This document shows, piece after piece, positions 8,873-17,563 of a stretch of DNA of 64,000 nucleotides; the first letter of the stretch is position 1, and every line of letters begins with the position of its first letter. The stretch is from an uncultured Paracoccaceae bacterium (GTDB lineage: Bacteria > Pseudomonadota > Alphaproteobacteria > Rhodobacterales > Rhodobacteraceae): contig CANLPZ010000002.1 in the NCBI GenBank assembly GCA_947493145.1, forward strand, positions 186,001 to 250,000, read 5' to 3'. Position numbers and translations under genes: made by a program. The notes under the pieces are model-generated. The model was not told the origin of the DNA and made no database searches. It worked only from the letters and a program-made list of their open reading frames with translations.

Positions 8873-8916
8873 CAAAACAATTTTTTAAGACCTACGAAAA
8901 ATCTCTACTCGCGTCA

Positions 8917-8945
8917 TTGACTCGCGCACTCATCCTCCCTAACTA
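8917..8945 (+). promoter_or_regulatory. Putative groESL promoter
   Basis: TTGACT (8917-8922) and TAACTA (8940-8945) with a 17-base spacer. The -35 hexamer is good, the -10 is weak. The predicted start point falls at the edge of the CIRCE operator, the normal arrangement for HrcA-controlled promoters. Confidence 0.5.
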
Positions 8946-8952
8946 TCCACCG

Positions 8953-8979
8953 TTATCACTCGGGCGGGGTGAGTGCTAA
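8953..8979 (+). promoter_or_regulatory. CIRCE operator (HrcA binding site)
   Basis: TTATCACTC-N9-GAGTGCTAA, differing from the CIRCE consensus TTAGCACTC-N9-GAGTGCTAA at one position of the left arm. It lies 58 bases before the groES start. HrcA represses groESL through this element in most bacteria; hrcA itself is not in the window. Confidence 0.93.
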
Positions 8980-9036
8980 TGGCCTAAACCCCCTCCGATT
9001 TGGGAGAAACTTTGAGAGCTTAAAGGAGCTACAAAG

Positions 9037-9324
9037 ATGGCATTGAAACCACTTCACGACCGTGTACTGGTTCGTCGCGTTGAAAGCGAAGAGAAAACTG
9101 CTGGCGGATTGATTATTCCTGATTCAGCAAAAGAAAAGCCTGCTGAGGGCCTGATCGTTGCAGCGGGCGAAGGCGCGCGCAAAGACAGCGGCGAATTGAT
9201 CGCTATGGCTGTTTCAGAGGGCGACAAAGTTCTATTCGGCAAATGGTCCGGCACCGAAGTCACCGTCGACGGCGAAGAGCTATTGATCATGAAAGAAAGC
9301 GATATCTTGGGCATCTTGTCGTAA
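9037..9324 (+). CDS. groES: Co-chaperonin GroES (10 kDa)
   Basis: The 95-residue heptameric lid of the GroEL chaperonin. It starts with the canonical [11 protein letters not shown] and carries the mobile-loop region [18 protein letters not shown] clear ribosome site (AAAGGAG) precedes the ATG. It forms an operon with groEL, 48 bases apart, under the CIRCE element. Leucine is sometimes encoded by CTA here (around 9232 and 9280), as in groEL and unlike the neighbouring genes. Confidence 0.98.
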   Translation: MALKPLHDRVLVRRVESEEKTAGGLIIPDSAKEKPAEGLIVAAGEGARKDSGELIAMAVSEGDKVLFGKWSGTEVTVDGEELLIMKESDILGILS

Positions 9325-11022
<1,698 letters not shown>

Positions 11023-11045
11023 GCCACCCCCATTTGAATTGAGAA

Positions 11046-11075
11046 AGGCCTCGCGGTAACGCGGGGCCTTTTTTT
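11046..11075 (+). terminator. groESL intrinsic terminator
   Basis: Stem AGGCCTCGCG / CGCGGGGCCT with GTAA loop (one G-U pair), followed by seven T, 23 bases after the groEL stop. Confidence 0.93.
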
Positions 11076-11136
11076 ATGGGACGAAATTTATTTGAGATTT
11101 CAGTCGAAGTGTTTGTACGTCGAAGAAACGACGGTT

Positions 11137-11622
11137 TTATGCTTTTGCCAGGGCTTTGGCTGCGCGGGCAAGAAACCAGCGCGAAAAGACATAGTGAAAG
11201 GGTCGAACGATCCAGAGGTAGCAAGTCCCTAAGCGGTTGTTTTCATGAACCCATGTCGCAATTCGTAGCGTGGTGCCAGTGCGGCTGAGCGAGATGCGAA
11301 AATCGAGATGTGTATCATCTTCGCCAAATATAATCTCGTCATCGGTTTGGGAATACAGCCGAAACATGCCAGCGTTTTTGTCTAGGGCTTCGTCTGGGCC
11401 CATATGCATCGACTTCAATTTTAACCGCGCGGTGATTTGGTTGCGAAGCGCCATTAGCCAATCAAAGACTTTCGGTGGCTTTCCGAACATGATTTCCGCA
11501 ACTTCGGACATTGATTTTCCGTCTGTATGTGCCTCAACGGCAAAACAATCGAGAAAATCACCAGTATTATAGTGATGATACAACCCACTTGTTTTCGGGA
11601 GCATTGATGAGGATGTGCGCAT
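11137..11622 (-). CDS. DUF2867-domain protein
   Basis: A 161-residue protein of the DUF2867 family (often found fused to NAD-dependent epimerases, here alone), with the family's WVHENNRLGTCYLW and closing RPFHYVFSRWFLARAAKAL. The fold is expected to resemble START/polyketide-cyclase domains and might bind a lipid or polyketide; no reaction is known. I take the ATG at 11622, which has AAGGAA eight bases upstream; the longer frame would translate through the 11631-11680 palindrome. Its promoter region therefore contains that twin operator, shared with the divergent EamA gene. Confidence 0.78.
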   Translation of the reverse strand: MRTSSSMLPKTSGLYHHYNTGDFLDCFAVEAHTDGKSMSEVAEIMFGKPPKVFDWLMALRNQITARLKLKSMHMGPDEALDKNAGMFRLYSQTDDEIIFGEDDTHLDFRISLSRTGTTLRIATWVHENNRLGTCYLWIVRPFHYVFSRWFLARAAKALAKA

Positions 11623-11630
11623 TTTTGGTT

Positions 11631-11680
11631 CCTTTTCCATACGCATGCGAATGTAAATATACGCATGCGTATGGAAAAGG
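11631..11680. promoter_or_regulatory. Perfect 19-bp inverted repeat containing two 14-bp palindromes (twin operator)
   Basis: Arms CCTTTTCCATACGCATGCG (11631-11649) and its exact reverse complement (11662-11680) flank a 12-base A/T-rich centre. Each arm is itself built on the palindrome ATACGCATGCGTAT (perfect at 11659-11672; one mismatch at 11639-11652), so two dyads are 20 bp apart centre to centre, on the same helix face. It lies just upstream of the DUF2867 start and 75 bp before EamA. Most likely a binding site for a dimeric repressor of TetR or MarR type. Confidence 0.75.
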
Positions 11681-11754
11681 TGTGATGATGTCGCAGGCTT
11701 CAATTAATCGTCAACCCATTGCACGACGTGCAAAAATAGGTCAGCACAGGTCCT

Positions 11755-12594
11755 ATGCGTATTTTTTTGCTAACACTTCTGACCATGGCAGCTTTCGCCG
11801 CGAATTCCGTATTGACCCGTTATGGCGTGACCCAAGGCGGATTAAGCCCAATGCAGTTTGCGACCTTGCGGGTTGTAACTGGGGCCATTGCCTTGGCGAT
11901 TTTGGTCGTCTCCCGATCTGGACACTGGCGATCGATTTTGGCCTTTCACCCAAAGGGCGCAATAAGTTTGACGCTTTATTTGTTGGGATTCTCGCTTGCC
12001 TACCAAAGTTTAGACGCCGGAATTGGGGCGCTTATATTGTTCGGGTTTGTACAACTGACGATCTTTGCCAGTGTCGTCTTCACAGGGGATAAAATTGGCG
12101 GGCAAAGGTTGCTTGGTGCGATCATAGCCTTTGCTGGACTGGTCTATCTTTGTTTCCCGTCAGATCAGTTCGATATTAACCTTGTTGGGGTTTTCACAAT
12201 GGCCGCGGCGGGGATCGGATGGGGCGCCTACACGATTTTGGGCCGCACGGCAGAGGATCCTTTGTTACGGACAGGACAAAATTTCTTTTGGGCCGCGTTA
12301 ATCGTAGCCTCGGTCGCGCTTCTTCAGTTTGAAGCGAGAGCAAGTGCGACGTTGTTTGGTGTGATCAGTGCAATTCTTTCGGGCGTTGTTATGTCTGCGA
12401 TGGGGTACGCGCTTTGGTACGCGATATTGCCAAAGCTGCAAGCGACCGTCGCAGGTGTTGCGCAGCTGAGCGTGCCGGTCATTGCCACGATCGGTGGGTT
12501 CATCTTTTTGGGGGAAGCGGTGCAAATACAGACCATAATTGCATCCGTGATTGTGCTGACGGGGATCGCGGTTTCGCTTTCCCAATCGCGTTAG
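11755..12594 (+). CDS. EamA/DMT-family transporter
   Basis: A 279-residue inner-membrane protein with ten hydrophobic helices in two EamA repeats, the second beginning near residue 140 (VFTMAAAGIGWGAYTILGRT). The N-terminus FLLTLLTMAAFAANSVLTR and the C-terminal GFIFLGEAVQIQTIIASVIVL are typical of metabolite exporters of the RhaT/YdcZ-like branch. An AGG lies a few bases before the ATG. Substrate unknown. It is divergent from the DUF2867 gene, and the twin palindrome between them suggests shared regulation. Stops of this gene and the Nudix gene are one base apart. Confidence 0.9.
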   Translation: MRIFLLTLLTMAAFAANSVLTRYGVTQGGLSPMQFATLRVVTGAIALAILVVSRSGHWRSILAFHPKGAISLTLYLLGFSLAYQSLDAGIGALILFGFVQLTIFASVVFTGDKIGGQRLLGAIIAFAGLVYLCFPSDQFDINLVGVFTMAAAGIGWGAYTILGRTAEDPLLRTGQNFFWAALIVASVALLQFEARASATLFGVISAILSGVVMSAMGYALWYAILPKLQATVAGVAQLSVPVIATIGGFIFLGEAVQIQTIIASVIVLTGIAVSLSQSR

Positions 12595-12595
12595 A

Positions 12596-13048
12596 TTACA
12601 ACACAATTGGTTCCAAAGGATCATAGAACGCAGGGGCGGCCTTGTCCTTCCATGCGACCTCAGCCAATGATTTCGGTCGGATGTTGATGGATTTTGCTTC
12701 TTCCAAAGTGACCCAGCGCCGTTTTGAAACCACGCCTTCTGGATCGGTCCATTCGTCCGTTATAGTGCCTGACACGATCTTGCACCGGAAAAAGATTTCG
12801 ACTTGGTGGAACCCGTTCGGAGGCACGTGGAATTCGTTTATTAGACACACAGGGCCAACAGCGATTCCTACACCGGTTTCTTCTTGAATTTCACGTTTCA
12901 GATTTTCGGGAAGCGAATGGTTTCTTTCGACACCACCACCAGGCGCGCACCAAAGGTGGTCGCGGCTTTTCCAAGCGTTCACAATCAAGAGCCGGTCATT
13001 TTCGACAATAACAGCACGAACAGATAAACGAGGGGTAAGCGAAACCAT
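12596..13048 (-). CDS. Nudix hydrolase
   Basis: A 150-residue Nudix-fold protein that would hydrolyse a nucleoside-diphosphate-linked compound. The Nudix box is GGVERNHSLPENLKREIQEE followed by TG; the core REIQEETG is intact, but the first glutamate of the GX5EX7REUXEEXGU signature is replaced by His. This position is usually less critical than the metal-binding EE pair. The remaining strands (VSKRRWVTLEEAKSINIRP) match the ADP-ribose/MutT-like group. Substrate not predictable. It is convergent with the EamA gene. Confidence 0.9.
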   Translation of the reverse strand: MVSLTPRLSVRAVIVENDRLLIVNAWKSRDHLWCAPGGGVERNHSLPENLKREIQEETGVGIAVGPVCLINEFHVPPNGFHQVEIFFRCKIVSGTITDEWTDPEGVVSKRRWVTLEEAKSINIRPKSLAEVAWKDKAAPAFYDPLEPIVL

Positions 13049-13125
13049 GGGCGGACAATGGCGCGTGACGCAAGGGCCTGCAAGCCTTACCTTTCAATCT
13101 TACAGGAAACACATACTTTATAAGA

Positions 13126-13872
13126 ATGCGGATTTTGTTCTTAATTTTCCTTGTGCTTTTGCCTTTGCCGCTTGCAGCGAAAGAGTGTGTTGTATTGCTG
13201 CATGGGCTTGCAAGAACTGAAACGAGTTTCGCTGTCATGGAGGAAACCTTGACGGCGCAGGGGTATAAAACTGTTAACTTAGGGTACCCTTCGACCACCA
13301 AAACCATACAAGAGTTAATAGACCAAGAGGTCCCCAAAGCGGTGGCGCGGTGCGGCGCCTTGAAGACGCATTTTGTCACCCATTCTATGGGCGGAATTTT
13401 GGCGCGGGCGTGGCTTTCAACGGATCGGCCAAAAAGCTTGGGTCACGTCGTTATGTTGGGGCCGCCAAACCATGGATCGGAATTGGTGGACGTCTTTGGA
13501 ACGTGGCAGCCGTTTCAATGGATCAACGGACCAGCGGGTTTGCAGTTGGGGACGGAGGAGACATCTGTTCCGATGACCTTGGAATTGCCAGATTATTCGG
13601 TGGGAATAATTGCGGGAAACAGATCACTGAACCCCATCTATTCGTCGATCATCGATGGTGAAGATGATGGCAAGGTCTCGGTCGCGTCCACCCGATTGGA
13701 CGGGGCGGCGGACCATTTAACCGTCGGAGCCACCCATACGTTTATGATGAACAATCCATTAATTATCGCGCAGACCTTACATTTCTTGCGCGATGGCGCG
13801 TTTAATCCTTCATTAACCTTGGGCGCGGTTATTTATTCCGGCGTTGCACAAATCACTTCACAATCAGACTAA
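13126..13872 (+). CDS. Exported lipase-like alpha/beta hydrolase
   Basis: A 248-residue hydrolase with a cleavable signal peptide ([20 protein letters not shown]), so probably periplasmic. The oxyanion motif is LLHGLAR, the nucleophile is Ser87 in THSMGG, and [11 protein letters not shown] follows as in triacylglycerol lipases and PGAP1-like esterases. The catalytic His is probably in [10 protein letters not shown]. Substrate is unknown; a membrane lipid or acyl ester is plausible. It overlaps the convergent purK end by four bases. Confidence 0.85.
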   Translation: MRILFLIFLVLLPLPLAAKECVVLLHGLARTETSFAVMEETLTAQGYKTVNLGYPSTTKTIQELIDQEVPKAVARCGALKTHFVTHSMGGILARAWLSTDRPKSLGHVVMLGPPNHGSELVDVFGTWQPFQWINGPAGLQLGTEETSVPMTLELPDYSVGIIAGNRSLNPIYSSIIDGEDDGKVSVASTRLDGAADHLTVGATHTFMMNNPLIIAQTLHFLRDGAFNPSLTLGAVIYSGVAQITSQSD

Positions 13873-14939
13873 GATTTGGGTGATACGCGATTTATATGGC
13901 CCATTTTACGGCCTGCTTTGACGTCTGCTTTGCCATACAGGTGTAACGCCGAGCCATCGGACGAAAGCTCAGCCACACGATCCATATCGTCACCGATCAG
14001 ATTTTCCATGACCACATTCGAATGACGCTGACCGTCCCCCAAGGGCCATCCGGCTACTGCGCGGATATGTTGTTCGAATTGGTCGATCACACAGCCGTTT
14101 TGCGTCCAGTGACCCGAATTGTGAACGCGCGGGGCGATTTCGTTTACGATCAACCCATCGGTGGTCACAAACAGTTCGACCCCCATGACGCCCACATAAT
14201 CCAGCGCGTTTAGGATATTTGCAGCCATCAAAACCGCGTCCATGCGTTGGCCCGCCGACAGTTTAGCCGGAACTGTGGTGGTGTGCAGTATGCCATCACG
14301 ATGCACGTTTTCACCGGGGTCAAAACAGGCGACATCACCGGATTGGCCGCGTGCGGCGATGACGGACACTTCGTGGCTAAAATTAACAAAGCCTTCCAAA
14401 ACACTGGGCGCATCTGCCATGGCCGCCCATGCTGCATCGGCGTCTGCGCCCGATTTCAAACGCGCTTGTCCTTTACCATCATACCCAAAACGACGCGTTT
14501 TCAGGATGGACGGTGCACCGATTGTCGCAACGGCGTCGGCCATGCTTTTGGCATCTGAAACATTGGCAAATGGCGCGGTTTTCAACCCAAGTGATTGAAG
14601 AAATTCTTTTTCAACTGTGCGGTCTTGGCTGGTGGCAAGTGCGCGGCGGTTCGGATGTATGGGTTTAATTGCTTCGAGTGCATCCAAGGCAGAGGTTGGA
14701 ATGTTTTCGAATTCATATGTGATAACATCAACATCGGCGGCAAAAGCCCGCAGCGCGTCCAGATCATCATATCCAGCCTGAACATGTTTGTCGGCCACAT
14801 GTGAGGCAGGGCATCCAGCACTAGGTTCAAAAACATGGGTAATAAACCCAAGTCGGCTTGCCGCAACGGACAGCATTCGACCCAATTGGCCGCCGCCCAA
14901 AATGCCAATTGTCGATCCGGTTGCGAGAGGCTTAGTCAT
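13869..14939 (-). CDS. purK: 5-(carboxyamino)imidazole ribonucleotide synthase
   Basis: ATP-grasp enzyme that carboxylates AIR with bicarbonate to N5-CAIR in purine synthesis. Visible motifs are [12 protein letters not shown] at the N-terminus, [19 protein letters not shown] in the ATP-grasp core, and [14 protein letters not shown] near the active site. From the ATG at 14939 it is 356 residues. That start lies eight bases inside the purE end, so purE-purK are translationally coupled; an alternative ATG at 14951 would add four residues. The frame is open further upstream but within purE. Confidence 0.95.
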   Translation of the reverse strand: MTKPLATGSTIGILGGGQLGRMLSVAASRLGFITHVFEPSAGCPASHVADKHVQAGYDDLDALRAFAADVDVITYEFENIPTSALDALEAIKPIHPNRRALATSQDRTVEKEFLQSLGLKTAPFANVSDAKSMADAVATIGAPSILKTRRFGYDGKGQARLKSGADADAAWAAMADAPSVLEGFVNFSHEVSVIAARGQSGDVACFDPGENVHRDGILHTTTVPAKLSAGQRMDAVLMAANILNALDYVGVMGVELFVTTDGLIVNEIAPRVHNSGHWTQNGCVIDQFEQHIRAVAGWPLGDGQRHSNVVMENLIGDDMDRVAELSSDGSALHLYGKADVKAGRKMGHINRVSPKS

Positions 14940-15426
14940 CGGTTGGTTCATCCGCAATTGAGGCTGACAAAGCATCGCGCCATGCATCAAGTCGCGCCGC
15001 AAGATCTGGATCAGCATTGGCCAAAATACCCGCAGCCATCAGGCCGGCATTCGCCGCACCAGCGGCGCCTATTGCCATTGTTGCGACAGGGAAACCCTTG
15101 GGCATTTGCACGATCGAATACAGGCTATCAACACCGGATAAGGCCTTGGTTTGAACTGGTACGCCAACAACGGGGACGCGGGTTTTTGATGCCATCATGC
15201 CTGGCAAATGTGCGGCGCCACCAGCCCCGGCAATAATCACGTGTAATCCGCGATCTGCGGCTGTTTTACCGTAATCCCACAGCCGATCAGGGGTGCGGTG
15301 CGCAGAGACGATTTTTTTCTCATATGCCACGCCAAGTTCATCCAGAATATTGGCGGCTTCTTTCATCGTTGGCCAATCAGATTGACTGCCCATGATGATG
15401 CCAACTTTGATGTCTGAATTTGCCAT
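14932..15426 (-). CDS. purE: N5-carboxyaminoimidazole ribonucleotide mutase
   Basis: Converts N5-CAIR to CAIR, the step after PurK. The 164-residue class I PurE has the active-site GSQSDWPTM loop, the SAHRTPDRL motif, and [14 protein letters not shown]. First gene of the purEK operon. Confidence 0.97.
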   Translation of the reverse strand: MANSDIKVGIIMGSQSDWPTMKEAANILDELGVAYEKKIVSAHRTPDRLWDYGKTAADRGLHVIIAGAGGAAHLPGMMASKTRVPVVGVPVQTKALSGVDSLYSIVQMPKGFPVATMAIGAAGAANAGLMAAGILANADPDLAARLDAWRDALSASIADEPTDD

Positions 15427-15520
15427 GTGTCGCGTCCCGTCTTATGAAGCGCGCACTATACGCATCCACTAAAATTGCGCAACGTTTATAGAGGGGGAGG
15501 GCGCAAGCAATACGCGAAAA

Positions 15521-15739
15521 TTAAGCTATGATATCGGGAGTTAACGCGTCTTCGATCTTGGCGATTTGATCTTTCAAGCTCAGCTTGCGTTTTTTCAATC
15601 GCTGTAGCGCGATTTGATCACTGACCATGCGTTCCTGTAACGCATCGATGGCGTTATTAAGATCGCTATGTTCCGATTTCAGAACTTCCAAACGAACCCG
15701 AAGGATTTCGTCGGGCGTCATTTCATTGGCATCAGGCAT
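15521..15739 (-). CDS. DUF465 (YdcH-like) small coiled-coil protein
   Basis: A 72-residue protein with the DUF465 core SDLNNAIDALQERMVSDQIA followed by LQRLKKRKLSLKDQI, a predicted antiparallel helical hairpin. The function of this widespread family is unknown. It is divergent from the hsp20 operon, and the sigma-32-like promoter of hsp20 lies in the 160-base gap. Alternative start MTPDEILR (15721) is possible. Confidence 0.82.
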   Translation of the reverse strand: MPDANEMTPDEILRVRLEVLKSEHSDLNNAIDALQERMVSDQIALQRLKKRKLSLKDQIAKIEDALTPDIIA

Positions 15740-15807
15740 AATTTGAACTGCAAGTTGTCTTGTTGATGGGACTATACCGCGAATCTGCCGTCGATCAAAG
15801 CCTTGCT

Positions 15808-15837
15808 CTTGTAGTGTTGCGCGCCACGGCCCATATT
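15808..15837 (+). promoter_or_regulatory. Putative sigma-32 (RpoH) promoter of hsp20 operon
   Basis: CTTGTA (15808-15813) and CCCATATT (15830-15837) with a 16-base spacer resemble the heat-shock sigma consensus CTTGAA / CCCATNT. It lies 65 bases before the hsp20 ATG and fits the gene's function. Confidence 0.6.
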
Positions 15838-15901
15838 AATATTAACGCGGTCGCCGGTTGGGGCCGCAATTTACCACAGTCGCTTGATTAAGGACGTGTC
15901 G

Positions 15902-16315
15902 ATGGCAAAACTGCATTTGGGTGCCCACCCGTTTCTATTGGGCTTTGATGAACTGGAACGCCTTGTTGAACGGACGGCCAAGACCGGAAACGAAGGCTAC
16001 CCCCCTTATAATATTGAGCAAACCTCTGAAACGTCGTTTCGCATTACGCTTGCTGTAGCGGGATTTCACGACGACGATCTGTCCATCACGTTGGAAGACC
16101 GACAGTTGGTTGTGCGGGGTCGGCAACAAGATGACAGCGAAGGTCGCGTGTTTTTGCACCGCGGAATCGCTGCGCGGCAGTTTCAGCGGTCTTTTGTCTT
16201 GGCTGAAGGGGTTGAAGTCGGCGACGCAAAGATGGAAAATGGCTTGCTGCATGTGGATTTGAATCGCTCGGTTCCAGACAGCATCGTGCAGACCATTAAG
16301 ATTAAGAAGGGCTAA
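15902..16315 (+). CDS. Small heat-shock protein (Hsp20/alpha-crystallin)
   Basis: ATP-independent holdase of 137 residues. The alpha-crystallin domain spans about residues 35-130: PPYNIEQTSETSFRITLAVA, then LEDRQLVVRGRQ, and the typical A-x-MENGLLHVDLNR in place of the usual A-x-L-x-NGVL motif. Start chosen at ATG 15902, with AAGGA seven bases upstream. It heads an operon with the DUF1150 gene (four-base gap) and phzF. Confidence 0.93.
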   Translation: MAKLHLGAHPFLLGFDELERLVERTAKTGNEGYPPYNIEQTSETSFRITLAVAGFHDDDLSITLEDRQLVVRGRQQDDSEGRVFLHRGIAARQFQRSFVLAEGVEVGDAKMENGLLHVDLNRSVPDSIVQTIKIKKG

Positions 16316-16319
16316 GGCC

Positions 16320-16571
16320 ATGACAGACACAGATTTTGAATTAAATGACGCCGAGCGCGATCATTTCGGTGTTCTGGCTGACCGTATCGTGTACGTGAAA
16401 GAGATATCGTTGGACGAATTGCCTGAAGATTTTGCCGACGCTGCCGAAGGGTTGGACCATATGTATTCGGTTCACAATTCAGAAGGCGAACAATTGGCTC
16501 TGGTCGCGGATCGTGCAATCGCTTTTGATCTGGCGCGCGAACACGACTATTCACCAATGACGGTTCACTAA
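16320..16571 (+). CDS. DUF1150 family protein
   Basis: An 83-residue acidic protein of DUF1150, a family largely limited to Alphaproteobacteria and commonly next to hsp20 genes, as here. The recognisable end is LALVADRAIAFDLAREHD. Role unknown; the conserved linkage with a small heat-shock protein suggests a stress-related function. Its last base overlaps the phzF start. Confidence 0.85.
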   Translation: MTDTDFELNDAERDHFGVLADRIVYVKEISLDELPEDFADAAEGLDHMYSVHNSEGEQLALVADRAIAFDLAREHDYSPMTVH

Positions 16572-17455
16572 TGGCCACATACCAAGTTGATTGGGTTGAT
16601 GCTTTTACGGCGCAGGCGTTCGGTGGAAACGGCTGCGCCGTTTTACATGATGCGGGTGATTTAGACGATTTGACCTGTATGCAGGTCGTGCGCGAAACCT
16701 CTTTGGTCGAATGCACCTTTGTTGAACCGTCGCGTGTAGCAGATTTCAAGGTACGATATTTTCTGGCGTCTCGTGAAATCCCGTTTGCTGGGCATCCGAC
16801 CGTGGCGACTGTGGCCTCACTCATTCATCGCGGCAAAATCAACGCTGAAAATATCACCTTAGAAACGGGTGCTGGATTGATCCCGATCACAATTGAATAT
16901 GATGTGCCGAACGGCCCAAATATTGTGATGCAGCAGGCGCGCCCAAGTTTTGGCCAAACTGTCCCAGCCGAAACAATTGCGCGAATTTCGGGTTTGGATG
17001 TGGGGGACATACTTGGGGAGCCTCAAGTGGTCTCGACCGGTTTACCCTTTGTTGTGGCAGTGCTGAAATCGCATGATGCGCTCCGCCGCGCCACTGTTTC
17101 AGCGGCGAATTTGTTGGAGATGCGCAAAACGATCAAACATCCTGATGCAGATGTCATGGAACCCTATTTGGTTACTTTGGAGGGGATTGATGGGGGCGAT
17201 ACATTTTCGCGGTTGTTGATGGTACCACCAAGCCCGCCCGAAGACCCATTTACAGGGTCCGCCACAGGCTGTGCTGCTGCGTATCTATGGAAGAATGGGT
17301 TGATCGGAAAGCAGACGTATGTCGCCGAACAAGGGCATTGGATGGGGCGCCCCGGATGCGCATCGGTTGAGGTGTTGGGGCAGCGTGACGACATCACAGG
17401 TGTCTTAGTTGGTGGGCAAGGGCATATTTTGATTTCTGGCGAAATCTACATTTAG
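16571..17455 (+). CDS. PhzF-family isomerase
   Basis: A 294-residue protein with the diaminopimelate-epimerase-like double fold. The catalytic Glu47 is in RETSLVECTFV; REIPFAGHPTVATV is the phosphate-binding loop of the first half and DPFTGSATGCAAAYLW its counterpart in the second. PhzF isomerises a phenazine precursor in pseudomonads; no phenazine genes are near, so the substrate is unknown. Third gene of the hsp20 operon, starting on the last base of the DUF1150 gene. Confidence 0.9.
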   Translation: MATYQVDWVDAFTAQAFGGNGCAVLHDAGDLDDLTCMQVVRETSLVECTFVEPSRVADFKVRYFLASREIPFAGHPTVATVASLIHRGKINAENITLETGAGLIPITIEYDVPNGPNIVMQQARPSFGQTVPAETIARISGLDVGDILGEPQVVSTGLPFVVAVLKSHDALRRATVSAANLLEMRKTIKHPDADVMEPYLVTLEGIDGGDTFSRLLMVPPSPPEDPFTGSATGCAAAYLWKNGLIGKQTYVAEQGHWMGRPGCASVEVLGQRDDITGVLVGGQGHILISGEIYI

Positions 17456-17519
17456 CATGGTGTGTCGATTGACCGACCGGAGCCTCCGGCGGGGATATTT
17501 GGACCAATTGGATGACTAG

Positions 17520-17551
17520 AAAAAGGCCGCGGGCGTGATCCGCGGCCTTTG
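17520..17551. terminator. Bidirectional intrinsic terminator between phzF and sat-cysC
   Basis: Stem AAGGCCGCGG / CCGCGGCCTT with a 7-base loop. On the minus strand it is followed by TTTTT, which suits the end of the sulfate activation gene 12 bases away; on the plus strand by a short TTT, able to end the hsp20 operon. Confidence 0.85.
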
Positions 17552-17563
17552 ACGATTTTTGGA

